Shown here piece by piece: positions 25,903 to 34,658 of a stretch of DNA of 64,000 bases. A model generated the notes under the pieces. That model had not been told where the DNA came from. It saw nothing but the letters and a program-made list of their open reading frames with translations, and did no database searches. A program made the position numbers and the translations under genes. This stretch comes from Segatella baroniae B14. GTDB taxonomy: Bacteria; Bacteroidota; Bacteroidia; Bacteroidales; Bacteroidaceae. The stretch's first letter is position 1; each line of letters begins with the position of its first letter. The DNA lies in the NCBI RefSeq assembly GCF_022024235.1, contig NZ_CP091799.1:7501-71500 (forward strand), in the 5' to 3' direction.

Positions 25903-27373
25903 CTTCAAATCTGTTTTTACCACGTTTAAAGTCACGATTACCTCGTTTAAAATCACGGTCATTTCTTTTAGAATTCTTTTTGCCGTGTTTAAAGTTACGG
26001 TCAAAGCTATCTTCATTGTCACGGAAATTCATTTTTCGACCTTTTTTGCGGTCTTTATTGTCATATTTTCCGAAATTAGGCTTATGGAAAGTAAACGAAC
26101 GAATGTCACCCTCTTCGTTTTCCTCTTCTTCTTCAAGTCTTTTTTTGAATTCACGATTTTGTTTGAAACGGTGCTTTTGAGCCATTTCTTTTTTCTCGCG
26201 ATCAGTTTTAACGATACCACCTTCGCTTCTGAACTCTCGAAGTTTACCATCAAAAATAGTATATTTATGGAATTGGCATTCCAAACTACCGTTATATACA
26301 GGTATCTTAATTGATGGTTTTAAGCCGATTTGATCAAAGCACTCTTCACGGTAGCTCAAGATCCAAGCTTCATTACCGGTGAAAGCATGTTTTAGGCGTT
26401 CGCCAATCATTTTATATGTACCAAGCAGATTTGGAGTAGAAATACGTTCTCCATAAGGAGGATTCATAACAATAATACTCTTGTTTGCTGGTTGTTTGAA
26501 ATCTTTGAAATCAGCTTGTTCTACGGTGACATCTTTTGATAAACCTGCAGCTTTAATATTTAATCTAGCTGTATTAACAGCCTTCATATCGATATCATAG
26601 CCATAGATGTGATTATTGAACTCTCGTTCTGCAGAATCGTCATTATAAATCTTGTCGAACAAGTCAGCGTCATAGTCTGCCCATTTTTCGAAAGCAAATT
26701 CTTTTCTGAAAATACCAGGAGAAATATTTCTAGCGATAAGTGCAGCTTCTACCAATAGTGTACCAGAACCACACATAGGATCAATAAAATCGGTCTCGCC
26801 TTTCCAGCCAGTCATGAGAATCATGCCGGCAGCCAGAACTTCATTAAGAGGTGCTTCTACGCTTTCTTGTCTGTAACCACGTCTGTGAAGACTTTCGCCA
26901 CTTGAATCCAGACTGAGTGTAGCTTTATCTTCTGCAACGTGAATGTTTAAGCGTATGTCAGGATTACTGATACTAATATTTGGGCGGGTTCCTGTTTTTT
27001 CTCTGAACCAGTCTACAATTGCATCTTTTACTTTATATGTAACAAATCTTGAATTTCTGAATTCCTCAGAGTATACAACAGAATCTACAGAGAATGTTTT
27101 TTTATTATCAAGATATTTACTCCAGTCTATTTTTTTTACTTCCTCGTACATGTCTTCAGCTGATGCTGCCTTGAAGTGGGCTATAGGCTTTAAAATTCTA
27201 ATTGCAGTATGCAGTTGGAAGTTAGCACGATACATCATTTCTTTATTTCCTGTAAAAGAAACCACGCGTCTGCCTATTTGTACATTGTTAGCACCCAGCT
27301 GGGTGAGCTCCTGAGCCAAAACTGGTTCAAGACCCATAAATGTTTTGGCGATGAGTTCAAATTCCTGTTCCAT
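25892..27373 (-). CDS. rlmL: 23S rRNA guanine-N2 methyltransferase, RlmL-like, with basic C-terminal tail
   Basis: A SAM-dependent methyltransferase expected to make m2G in 23S rRNA. The N-terminal THUMP domain spans about residues 45-155, the SAM site DPMCGSGTLLVEAALIARN lies near 195, and the catalytic motif NPPYGERIS lies near 305. It corresponds to the RlmL half of E. coli RlmKL; the RlmK half is missing. Instead the last ~90 residues are highly basic and low complexity, with DRNFKHG, DRDFKRG and RDFKRG repeats, likely an RNA-binding tail. It overlaps cysE by 17 bases and the peptidase gene by 11. Confidence 0.85.
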   Translation of the reverse strand: MEQEFELIAKTFMGLEPVLAQELTQLGANNVQIGRRVVSFTGNKEMMYRANFQLHTAIRILKPIAHFKAASAEDMYEEVKKIDWSKYLDNKKTFSVDSVVYSEEFRNSRFVTYKVKDAIVDWFREKTGTRPNISISNPDIRLNIHVAEDKATLSLDSSGESLHRRGYRQESVEAPLNEVLAAGMILMTGWKGETDFIDPMCGSGTLLVEAALIARNISPGIFRKEFAFEKWADYDADLFDKIYNDDSAEREFNNHIYGYDIDMKAVNTARLNIKAAGLSKDVTVEQADFKDFKQPANKSIIVMNPPYGERISTPNLLGTYKMIGERLKHAFTGNEAWILSYREECFDQIGLKPSIKIPVYNGSLECQFHKYTIFDGKLREFRSEGGIVKTDREKKEMAQKHRFKQNREFKKRLEEEEENEEGDIRSFTFHKPNFGKYDNKDRKKGRKMNFRDNEDSFDRNFKHGKKNSKRNDRDFKRGNRDFKRGKNRFEDED

Positions 27374-28298
27374 TATTGAATTCTATATCTAATTTATCGA
27401 TTTTTACTTGTTTGTATTTTTTTGTTTTGGGTCTCATGTCCTTTGTAACCCACACATTGGCACCGACAATACAACCTTCACCGATAGTAATTCTGCCTAA
27501 AATAGTGGCATTTGAATATATGATGACGTTATCTTTTATAATTGGGTGTCGTGCTATTCCTTTTATAGGGTTTCCATTGTCGTCTAGTGGAAAACTCTTT
27601 GCACCTAGTGTGACACCTTGGTACAGTTTAACGTTTTTACCGATGATACATGTGGCACCAATTACTACACCGGTACCGTGGTCGATAGTGAAATATTCAC
27701 CGATACTTGCAGCAGGGTGAATATCTATACCTGTTTCAGAATGAGCTATCTCGGTAATTAATCTCGGGATGAGAGGTACTTGGAGATTATTCAATTCATG
27801 AGCTATTCGATAGCTTATCAATGCTTTTATAACAGGATAGCAACTCACAATTTCTGCTTTGCTTTTTGCGGCGGGATCTCCATTGTATGCTGCTGTGATA
27901 TCTGTTGCAAGAACTCTTCTTATTTCAGGAAGCTGTTCTATGACTTTCAATGATATCTCTGCAGCTTTCTTTTTTCGGGTATCAATTTGTTCAGGGGTTT
28001 CTTTTTCATCGCAATCTGTGAAACATAAACCTGCAAGAATTTGTTCGGTTAGCATTTTATGTAACCTTTCTGTTCGTACACCGATATGAAATTCTAATGT
28101 CTGACTGGTGAACGAACTTCTACCGAAATATCCCGGAAAGAGGATTGAACGTGATAAGTCGATTATATCCTTTAATTTATCTCCAGAAGGAAGAGGATCA
28201 CCATCACGATGCTGGTGAAAAAGTCCCTTGAGTGATTCCTGTGCAGATAATTTGCTAACAGCTTGATTTAATCGATTTGCTAAATCTGGATAACTCAT
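27357..28298 (-). CDS. cysE: serine O-acetyltransferase
   Basis: Makes O-acetylserine from serine and acetyl-CoA, the entry step of cysteine synthesis. The 313-residue protein has the long helical N-terminal domain of the EpsC/CysE type, then a left-handed beta-helix of hexapeptide repeats from about residue 190 (DIHPAASIGEYFTIDHGTGV, then VIGATCIIGKNVKLYQGVTLG). The catalytic His-Asp pair fits IDHGTG and the surrounding repeats. It is the first gene of the eight-gene minus run and has its own -7 box; an IS30 lies about 60 bases upstream of the start. Confidence 0.9.
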   Translation of the reverse strand: MSYPDLANRLNQAVSKLSAQESLKGLFHQHRDGDPLPSGDKLKDIIDLSRSILFPGYFGRSSFTSQTLEFHIGVRTERLHKMLTEQILAGLCFTDCDEKETPEQIDTRKKKAAEISLKVIEQLPEIRRVLATDITAAYNGDPAAKSKAEIVSCYPVIKALISYRIAHELNNLQVPLIPRLITEIAHSETGIDIHPAASIGEYFTIDHGTGVVIGATCIIGKNVKLYQGVTLGAKSFPLDDNGNPIKGIARHPIIKDNVIIYSNATILGRITIGEGCIVGANVWVTKDMRPKTKKYKQVKIDKLDIEFNNGTGI

Positions 28299-28324
28299 TT
28301 ATATGGTGTATCAATATATTTGTG

Positions 28325-28332
28325 CAAAGGTA
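28325..28332 (-). promoter_or_regulatory. -7 box of the cysE to znuC operon
   Basis: TACCTTTG reads on minus at 28332..28325, followed by CACAAAT, 26 bases before the cysE start. The -33 region (about 28350-28357, GTTATAAC) has no TTTG. The IS30 end at about 28362 lies immediately beyond. Confidence 0.65.
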
Positions 28333-28361
28333 ATAAATTTCTTGATTTTAGTTATAACTTA

Positions 28362-29398
28362 TTTGCAGGATTCACATTAATAACGCAACAACTTTATAAT
28401 TGTTTTATTCTCTCCGTATTTTTGTCTGATAAACTCGACAGGCGTTTTGTAATTCAATCTCTTTCTAGGTCTGTTGTTGATTCTGTCCTGTACCATATTG
28501 ATGTCTTTATCTGTTATCTTTGTAAAATCACTCCCTTTAAGGAAATATTGCCTGACTAGACCGTTAGTGTTTTCATTAGCACCTCTTTCCCATGAGTGGT
28601 ATGGTCTTGCAAAGAAGATGTCTATTTTCAGTGCTCTAGCAATCTGCTGGTGCCTGGAGAACTCTGTACCATTATCTGCGGTCATGGTATGCAATCCCTT
28701 TCTTATCGGCTTAAGTGCGGCAATGGCTGCCTCCGCCAGAGGCTCTGCCTCTTTTGAAGGAAGCTTTCTCATGATTAGGAACCCGGACTCCCTATCATTG
28801 ATTGTCATGATGACGCTCCGCCTGTTCTTCCCCACAATGGTGTCGATCTCCAGATCTCCGAACCTTCCTTTCTCATCAACGACCGCAGGTCTTTGCTCTA
28901 TCCCGACACGTCCAGGTATTCCCCTTGACTTATACGATGAACCGCGCTTGTTATAGCGCCTGCCCCTGTGGCGCAGATGCTTATAGAGAGGCTTCCCCCA
29001 TTTGTGCTTCTCCTCCCACACATATCTGTAGATGGTTTCGTGTGAGATGGGCGGTAATCCCAGTGCACGCCGTCTTCCGGATATCTGCTCGGGAGACCAC
29101 TGTTCCTGTGTGAGCTTATGGTCAATGTAAACCTTTATTTCGTCCGTAAGGACGGTATAGTGCTTTCTTGCGCTCATTCTCCTGTCTGACAGCCACTGGG
29201 CCTTTTCCGCATTATACCTGCCATGGGGTGCCTTGTTGCGCCTAATTTCTCGGCTAATGGTGCTGCGGTGCACACCAAGAGCCCTGGCTATGTCTGTTGA
29301 ACGTTCTTTTTTTTGCAGTCTGAAAGATATTTCGTACCTTTGCTGCGCAGTTAGATGCTTTGTCATATTTGCAACTTATGTGGAAGTTTGTCTGCAAA
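28362..29398 (-). mobile_element. IS30-family insertion sequence
   Basis: About 1037 bases containing one transposase gene on minus. Both ends read inward start TTTGCAG and then share (T/C)CACATTAA/CCACATAA after a spacer of unequal length, consistent with imperfect terminal inverted repeats of about 20-25 bases. I could not find a convincing target-site duplication, so the exact ends are uncertain by several bases. It is higher in GC than its neighbours, which supports recent arrival. Confidence 0.7.
28377..29366 (-). CDS. IS30-family transposase
   Basis: A 329-residue, apparently intact DDE transposase. The N-terminal helix-turn-helix RSTDIARALGVHRSTISREI lies at about residues 18-37, followed by RRNKAPHGRYNAEKA, typical of IS30. 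Catalytic residues fit the Asp in GDLEIDTIVG, the Asp in TADNGTEF and the Glu in GANENTNGLVRQYFLKGSDF. Full length and no stop codons suggest the element may still be mobile. Related to IS4351-like elements of Bacteroides. Confidence 0.93.
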   Translation of the reverse strand: MTKHLTAQQRYEISFRLQKKERSTDIARALGVHRSTISREIRRNKAPHGRYNAEKAQWLSDRRMSARKHYTVLTDEIKVYIDHKLTQEQWSPEQISGRRRALGLPPISHETIYRYVWEEKHKWGKPLYKHLRHRGRRYNKRGSSYKSRGIPGRVGIEQRPAVVDEKGRFGDLEIDTIVGKNRRSVIMTINDRESGFLIMRKLPSKEAEPLAEAAIAALKPIRKGLHTMTADNGTEFSRHQQIARALKIDIFFARPYHSWERGANENTNGLVRQYFLKGSDFTKITDKDINMVQDRINNRPRKRLNYKTPVEFIRQKYGENKTIIKLLRY

Positions 29399-29416
29399 GG
29401 TAAGCATTTAATGCTG

Positions 29417-29447
29417 GGGACGAAAGATCTTGTGGAACTTTTGTCCC
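29417..29447 (+). other. hairpin with T-run next to the IS30
   Basis: GGGACGAAAG (29417-29426) pairs with CTTTTGTCCC (29438-29447), one G-T pair, followed by six T on plus. It has the form of a plus-strand terminator although no plus-strand gene ends here. The bases between IS30 and the PAP2 gene (29399-29515) hold nothing else I recognise. Confidence 0.4.
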
Positions 29448-29515
29448 TTTTTTCATGCTCCTTGCTCACTTACTTCTTTGACACATTTGTTGCATTATCA
29501 ATTTGAATTCAAGTT

Positions 29516-30319
29516 TCATAAAAATATGTTATTTCTCATAATTTTCCGACCTCCTTCAAAAAGTAGTATGCCTATTATTGTTGTAAAGATGCCTAAAAGG
29601 ACATCTATAACGTAATGGTGCTGTGTATAAACGGCCGTCCACCAGATGCCAATGCACAGTATTCCAAATGTCAAAGAGGCATACCATCGTCGCTTGCTCA
29701 TGATGGAATATATGGTTGTAACTAATAAGTAAGCAGCATGGAGACTTGGTATGGCGGCGAATACATTAGAATTATTTCCATACATATTGCTGTAAAAATA
29801 TATTCCAGTTAGTTTGTCCCATCTTATGAGTCCGGCCGGATTGCCAGGTGTATTGAGTATAGGTTCAAACCCATAAAGATCGATATACCATGGTGGAGCG
29901 GTGGGATGAATGTAATATCCCATGAAGCCAACAAGGTTTACCACTAAAAAAGACCATGTAAAACGACGAGTCCAATCGTATTCTTTCTTATAAAATAAAT
30001 AGAATGAAAAAAATAATGGCACCGGTACCCAGCAGAGATAGAAAATACCAGCCATGAAATCGAAAAAAGAAGAAGTATGAAGTTTAAACCATTCTCCAGG
30101 AATTAAAATTCCTTGCGAGGTTGTGATGCCGAATAATTCTTTTTCTGTATTATATATGTTTTTTATGTCAATAGGATTTACTTTATAATTTGGGTAAAAG
30201 CGCATGACATCGTAACATAATCCAAATATAACCCATGGAAGCATATAAAATGCTAAACATCTGGTTCTTTTCCAGGCGAGTAGCGTGAAATAGACAAAAA
30301 GTATTGCTAGAGAAATCAT
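29516..30319 (-). CDS. PAP2-superfamily inositol phosphorylceramide synthase-like protein (Aur1 type)
   Basis: A 267-residue membrane enzyme with about six helices. It carries PAP2 motif IPSLHAAYLL near residue 190 and YTQHHYVIDVLLG near 230, where the paired histidines and Asp match the yeast AUR1 inositol phosphorylceramide synthase form. In Bacteroides the equivalent gene (BT_1522 type) is proposed to transfer phosphoinositol from PI to ceramide. It is the last gene of the four-gene inositol-lipid run, 9 bases after the CDP-alcohol transferase gene. Transfer specificity is inferred from the cluster. Confidence 0.72.
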   Translation of the reverse strand: MISLAILFVYFTLLAWKRTRCLAFYMLPWVIFGLCYDVMRFYPNYKVNPIDIKNIYNTEKELFGITTSQGILIPGEWFKLHTSSFFDFMAGIFYLCWVPVPLFFSFYLFYKKEYDWTRRFTWSFLVVNLVGFMGYYIHPTAPPWYIDLYGFEPILNTPGNPAGLIRWDKLTGIYFYSNMYGNNSNVFAAIPSLHAAYLLVTTIYSIMSKRRWYASLTFGILCIGIWWTAVYTQHHYVIDVLLGIFTTIIGILLFEGGRKIMRNNIFL

Positions 30320-30328
30320 TTGATGTTG

Positions 30329-30988
30329 TTAGTTTGAAGAGGAAATATTTGAATCTTTTCTTTTTAATTCGTGGTAGCAATGCCAAATCCTCCAAAATGC
30401 GGTCAAATTTGCTAAGAATGCTATCGTTATCATTCCACCAGCTAACCACCATAAATTATTGGTGCATCCGGAAATTATTGCGGTTATAGCCGTCACAACA
30501 ACTCTTTCTGGTCGTTGCATAAATCCTACTTTGCACTCTATACCTAAACCTTCAGCTCTCGCCCTAACATAACTAACCATAACAGAACCGACCATTGCTG
30601 TAAAACTTACGATGGTGCACCAAAACCATTCTGCTGTTGTTGAGGCAAAAATAAGAACAATACCAAACAAAGTTACAAGTTCGCTATATCTATCTAAAGT
30701 AGAATCCCAGAGTGCTCCAAAAGAAGATGTCTTATTACTGGTTCTGGCAAGTCTTCCATCCATCATGTCAAATAAGCCTGCTACTAAAATGACAAATCCT
30801 CCCCATCCAATAGTGGTATAATTGATTTTATATTGAACAGAAGATATAAAAAGTGCTGTAGCAAAAATATTACCAAGGAAACCTAAGAAGGTAATAATAT
30901 TGGGTGTTATTCCTAAATGAATCATTCCATGGATAAGAGGATCTATGCCCCCATATATTAGTTTTTGTAAATAATCTCTATAATTCAT
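30329..30988 (-). CDS. CDP-alcohol phosphatidyltransferase, probable phosphatidylinositol-phosphate synthase
   Basis: A 219-residue inner-membrane enzyme that would join CDP-diacylglycerol with an alcohol phosphate, here probably inositol-1-phosphate. The full family motif D-x2-DG-x2-AR-x8-G-x3-D-x3-D is seen in DMMDGRLARTSNKTSSFG followed by ALWDSTLD, about residues 71-97. Multiple helices surround it. The start overlaps the GtrA stop as ATGA. Context with a PgpA-like phosphatase and an Aur1-type protein matches the Bacteroides inositol-lipid locus. Without this context it could be another CDP-alcohol enzyme. Confidence 0.78.
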   Translation of the reverse strand: MNYRDYLQKLIYGGIDPLIHGMIHLGITPNIITFLGFLGNIFATALFISSVQYKINYTTIGWGGFVILVAGLFDMMDGRLARTSNKTSSFGALWDSTLDRYSELVTLFGIVLIFASTTAEWFWCTIVSFTAMVGSVMVSYVRARAEGLGIECKVGFMQRPERVVVTAITAIISGCTNNLWWLAGGMITIAFLANLTAFWRIWHCYHELKRKDSNISSSN

Positions 30989-31407
30989 GATTTGTATTTA
31001 TTTTTGTTTGTAAAAACGAAATTCCGTTGAAGAGGATAGTTGAAAAAAATAGCAACAAGGAAAGCGATACAACTTTTAATAGGGATAAAAAGGGCATTTC
31101 CCAAAAGGCCAGTGAGCATATTGGTACCAAAGCCATTCAGTATCAAGCTCGCTGTCCAAACGGTAAAGTATCGAAATAGAATATCTTTTTTCTTTCGTTC
31201 GGCAATATCGAAGACATACTTGGAATTGATACAACAGTTGGTTATTCCACCACAAATGATGCCTATTATGTTTGCATATGTATATTCTAATATGTTGCAA
31301 TAAGTTAAAAAAATAGCAAGTCCAAAATCTACAATACTAGCTATGCTAGCACTTATTTCAGCTTTGGATAAAAGCCAAATTTCATGTTTAATTTTTCCCA
31401 TTATCAT
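30985..31407 (-). CDS. GtrA-family small membrane protein
   Basis: A 140-residue four-helix membrane protein of the GtrA/DPMS3-like family, associated with lipid-linked sugar or polyprenyl phosphate handling. The C-terminal motif FNYPLQRNFVF near residue 124 is the family signature. The frame is open back to 31488, but ATG at 31407 overlaps the upstream stop as ATGA and starts before the first helix, so I use that (MIMGKIKHEIW). It sits between the phosphatase and the CDP-alcohol transferase of the inositol-lipid cluster; its exact contribution is unknown. Confidence 0.75.
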   Translation of the reverse strand: MIMGKIKHEIWLLSKAEISASIASIVDFGLAIFLTYCNILEYTYANIIGIICGGITNCCINSKYVFDIAERKKKDILFRYFTVWTASLILNGFGTNMLTGLLGNALFIPIKSCIAFLVAIFFNYPLQRNFVFTNKNKYKS

Positions 31408-31916
31408 GTAAAACGGAATATTTGTAGATAAATTGTTATGACTATCAGAGAATATATTCCTGCAAGTATATCGTCGGCCATAACCCAAAAAGCTCCTTCT
31501 TGATGGTCTAAGGTTTTAATACCGAAAGGCTTAAATATATCAAAGATTCTAAAGCTGATGAGTGCCAGTATTGCTCCTAAATAGTCTTCGGGTTGTAAGA
31601 TGGACAAAGGAATCCATATGCCAACCATTTCGTCTATAACAACTTTTGAAGGATCTTCACCCCAGTAAGGCTGGAGTATCCTTATGGCCCATGTTCCCAA
31701 GCAAGTAAAGAGTAGGATAAAGGCTATTATGATGTATTGTTGTATTGCACTGTTATCATTATGGAAGAGTGAAGATAGTGCAAACCAACCTATTAAAGCA
31801 ACTATGCTACCCGCTGTTCCTGGTCCCCATGGCCAAAAACCGCTTCCGAATCCAGTTCCTATTAACATAGGAATGAGTGGTGGTCGTTTGTCAGAAATAT
31901 TATTTTTGTTATTCAT
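31404..31916 (-). CDS. PgpA-like lipid phosphatase (probable phosphatidylinositol-phosphate phosphatase)
   Basis: A 170-residue membrane phosphatase of the phosphatidylglycerophosphatase A family. It has GTGFGSGFWPWGPGTAGS near residue 20, DPSKVVIDEMVGIW near 95 (acidic metal site) and FRIFDIFKPFGIKTLD near 127. In the Bacteroides inositol-lipid locus the PgpA-like member dephosphorylates PI-phosphate to PI; that role is likely here but PGP hydrolysis is the alternative. The frame extends to 31952, but the -7 box at 31950-31957 means ATG 31916 (MNNKNNISDK) is the true start. First gene of the run. Confidence 0.78.
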   Translation of the reverse strand: MNNKNNISDKRPPLIPMLIGTGFGSGFWPWGPGTAGSIVALIGWFALSSLFHNDNSAIQQYIIIAFILLFTCLGTWAIRILQPYWGEDPSKVVIDEMVGIWIPLSILQPEDYLGAILALISFRIFDIFKPFGIKTLDHQEGAFWVMADDILAGIYSLIVITIYLQIFRFT

Positions 31917-31949
31917 TGTTTTTTCAGTTATTTTCTTCTTTCTGAAACG

Positions 31950-31957
31950 CAAAATTA
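31950..31957 (-). promoter_or_regulatory. -7 box of the inositol-lipid operon
   Basis: On minus TAATTTTG (31957..31950) followed by C. It lies 33 bases before the chosen start and decides against the longer reading frame beginning at 31952. Confidence 0.7.
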
Positions 31958-32009
31958 ACAGAAAAAACTTAAAATACCAAAATGCCTGATTTGTTTGATA
32001 AAAAAATCA

Positions 32010-32017
32010 TAACTTTG
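32010..32017 (+). promoter_or_regulatory. -7 box of the DUF5686 gene
   Basis: TAACTTTG followed by C. Transcription would start near 32024, so upstream ATG 31982 cannot be used; ATG 32036 is the likely start. TTG at 31991-31993 is a weak -33 candidate with a short spacer. Confidence 0.65.
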
Positions 32018-32035
32018 CAAGTAATGATATACGAA

Positions 32036-34579
32036 ATGAATTGTAAGAAAAACGCATTTTTGCTTGTTATGATGTTGTTGTTTGTAAGCATCATGGCTCA
32101 TGCTCAAAATATTTCAGGTAAGATAATTGGTAAGGATGGCGGTGCTATTCCTTATGCAAGTATTTCTTACAAAGGGCTTCGTTTAGCTGTATCTAGTGAT
32201 AAGGATGGTCTGTTTTCTATTCCTAGGCGGGTTGGTGGTACATTGGTAATTAGTTCTGTAGGATATCAAAGCATAGTAATTCGAGTTACTAGCTCAATGA
32301 CCGATTTGGGCAAGTTGACCTTGCAAGAAGAGAGCCGTTCGCTAAATGAAGTTGTTGTGAAAAGTAAGTCTGGACGTTATCGACGCAAAGATAATCCAGC
32401 AGTAGAATTAATGAAAAAGGTTATTGCTGCGAAGGCTAAGACGGATTTGAAAAATCATGATTATTTTCAGTATAATCGCTATCAGAAGATAACCATGGCA
32501 TTCAACAATATCACTGAAAAACAATTGCAGGGTGATTTTTTAAAAAAACGACAATACATGCTTGATCAGATAGAGAAATCACCAATCAATGATAAGAAAA
32601 TATTACCTTTATCTGTTGACGAAACGGTTTCTCAGCATATTTATAGGAAGAATCCTTTTTCAGAGAAGGAGATCATTCAGGGACAGCAAAGCAATGGAAT
32701 TGGTAATGTTATCGAAACTGGTGATATTTTGAACGAAGTAATTAAAGATGTTTTTACGGATGTTGATATCTATAATGATTACGTACGATTACTTCAATTT
32801 CCCTTTGTTTCTCCAATAGGTAAGACGGCAATTTCTTTTTATCACTTTTATATCGAAGATACGGTATATGTAGATCATCAGTTATGTTATCACCTACAGT
32901 TTATTCCAGCTAATCAGCAGGATTTTGGCTTTCGTGGTGAAATCTTTGTACTGAAAGATTCTACATTGCATGTAAAGAAATGTATTCTGTTTATACCCCA
33001 AAAAAGTGATGTGAATTGGGTAGATAATATGAAGATAGAACAGAAATATTCCCAGTTGAGTAATGGTGAATGGGTACTTTCTAAAGATGATATGTATGCA
33101 GAAATTCATGTGAATAAGGTGTTGCAAGATTTATTAATAGTCAGGAATACCAGGTATAAAGATTATTCTTTTGACACGATACCCAAGCAACTTTTTCGTG
33201 GTAAGGTAAAGGTAAGATATGATTTTGAGGCTTTTAATCGGGATGAATCTTTTTGGAATAAGTATCGTGCTGTAGCATTGACCAAAAGTGAAAGTTCTAT
33301 GGATACTTTTATACATAAAATGCAAAATAGCAAAGGATGGAAGTATATCATATTTGGTGTTAAAGCGTTGATAGAAAATTATGTTGAAACGGGTGGGGCA
33401 AATCGGAAAAGCAAGTTTGATTTTGGGCCTGTTAATACTTTAGTCAGCATGAATTATGTTGATAAAATTCGATTACGATTATCTGGTCGTACGACCGCTT
33501 ATCTAAACCCACATTGGTTTTGGTCGGGTTTTGCGGCTTATGGTGTAGATAGTAAACAGTGGTATTATAGTAGTGCTGTTACTTATTCTTTTAACAAGAA
33601 AAAAGCAAATGTATTTGAGTTTCCTCTGCGTAGTTTAACTTTTGATACGTCATCAGACCTCACTTCTCCTTCAGATCTCAATCTAGGGCATAATAAAGAC
33701 AATATATTTATGACACGTACTTCTGCCTTGAAAGAAGTATTTCTTTATAATCGACAGCGTTTGTCTTTTAGATATGAAACAGATTGGGGACTTCGTTTTA
33801 GTGCTTCCATTCAGACTCAGAGTAATCAAACGGCTGGTGAACTTCATTATTATAAACTTACAGATAGTGTAGAAGTACATAAAATACGCTTATCAGATGC
33901 AACGATGGGTGTGGTGTATAATCCAGGTGTCACTTATGTGAATACGAAACAACAACGATTACCCATAAATTTAGATTCTCCTGAAATTGGTATATCCCAT
34001 ACCGTGGGATTTAAACATTTCTTGGGTGGGCAGTTTAGGAGCAATGTCAGCACGTTATCTTTTTATAAACGTCAATGGTTGGGGAGTTGGGGATATTTAT
34101 CTTTCAATATTCGGGCAATGGCACAGTGGAATAAAGTGCCATTCCCACTTTTATTACAGCCACCCGTCAATTTGAGTTTTATTGCAAATGAAACTTCTTT
34201 TTCCTTGTTAAGTGATTGGGAATTTTTGAATGACAGACAAGTATTTTGGGGGATTAAATGGAACTTAAATGGAAAATTGCTTAATAGAATACCGCTAATC
34301 AAATCGTTAAAGTTTAGAGAGTTTTTTGCTATAAAAGGCATTTGGGGAACCTTGACGGATAAGAATAATCCGGTACAGAACTCTTCTGATGAAAGACTTT
34401 ATATTTTTCCTTCTAAGTCGCATCTTATGGGGAATCAACCGTATTGGGAAGCGGAATTTGGTATACATAATATATTAAAGTTTTTAAGTGTATCTTTGGT
34501 TCGTCGTATTAATTATTTAGAACAACGTAAGTATTTAAATAAGTGGGGAATAAGATTTGGATTTAAAATGACATTTTAG
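32036..34579 (+). CDS. DUF5686 outer-membrane protein with carboxypeptidase-like regulatory domain
   Basis: An 847-residue exported protein. The signal peptide MNCKKNAFLLVMMLLFVSIM is followed by AHAQ, then a CarboxypepD_reg-like beta-sandwich at about residues 24-100 (NISGKIIGKDGGAIPYASIS), a periplasmic DUF5686 part, and a C-terminal barrel-like region with alternating hydrophobic strands ending in GFKMTF. Members are common in Bacteroidota and their role is unknown; an outer-membrane barrel is likely. The start is set by the -7 box at 32010-32017. It stands alone and diverges from the inositol-lipid operon. Confidence 0.8.
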   Translation: MNCKKNAFLLVMMLLFVSIMAHAQNISGKIIGKDGGAIPYASISYKGLRLAVSSDKDGLFSIPRRVGGTLVISSVGYQSIVIRVTSSMTDLGKLTLQEESRSLNEVVVKSKSGRYRRKDNPAVELMKKVIAAKAKTDLKNHDYFQYNRYQKITMAFNNITEKQLQGDFLKKRQYMLDQIEKSPINDKKILPLSVDETVSQHIYRKNPFSEKEIIQGQQSNGIGNVIETGDILNEVIKDVFTDVDIYNDYVRLLQFPFVSPIGKTAISFYHFYIEDTVYVDHQLCYHLQFIPANQQDFGFRGEIFVLKDSTLHVKKCILFIPQKSDVNWVDNMKIEQKYSQLSNGEWVLSKDDMYAEIHVNKVLQDLLIVRNTRYKDYSFDTIPKQLFRGKVKVRYDFEAFNRDESFWNKYRAVALTKSESSMDTFIHKMQNSKGWKYIIFGVKALIENYVETGGANRKSKFDFGPVNTLVSMNYVDKIRLRLSGRTTAYLNPHWFWSGFAAYGVDSKQWYYSSAVTYSFNKKKANVFEFPLRSLTFDTSSDLTSPSDLNLGHNKDNIFMTRTSALKEVFLYNRQRLSFRYETDWGLRFSASIQTQSNQTAGELHYYKLTDSVEVHKIRLSDATMGVVYNPGVTYVNTKQQRLPINLDSPEIGISHTVGFKHFLGGQFRSNVSTLSFYKRQWLGSWGYLSFNIRAMAQWNKVPFPLLLQPPVNLSFIANETSFSLLSDWEFLNDRQVFWGIKWNLNGKLLNRIPLIKSLKFREFFAIKGIWGTLTDKNNPVQNSSDERLYIFPSKSHLMGNQPYWEAEFGIHNILKFLSVSLVRRINYLEQRKYLNKWGIRFGFKMTF

Positions 34580-34599
34580 TACAAATAATTATATTTTTA

Positions 34600-34631
34600 T
34601 TTCGAAATATGAATTATTTTATCTAAATTTG
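34600..34631 (+). promoter_or_regulatory. promoter of the LuxR-type regulator
   Basis: TAAATTTG (34624-34631) followed by C is the -7 box; TTTCG at 34600-34604 is a near -33 element 19 bases upstream. Confidence 0.55.
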
Positions 34632-34658
34632 CGTCAAAATGTAAGATTTTAAGGTAAA

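Noticed and set aside
25903..26022. N-terminal 40-residue extension of the S9 peptidase
   Set aside because: It lies inside rlmL and reads the rlmL basic tail in another frame; the downstream ATG gives a proper signal peptide.
29417..29447. Hairpin as the right terminal repeat of the IS30
   Set aside because: No matching sequence exists at the left end; the TTTGCAG/CCACATAA pair is a better end.
31917..31952. Upstream ATG for the PgpA-like gene
   Set aside because: It falls within the -7 box of the operon and cannot be transcribed from that promoter.
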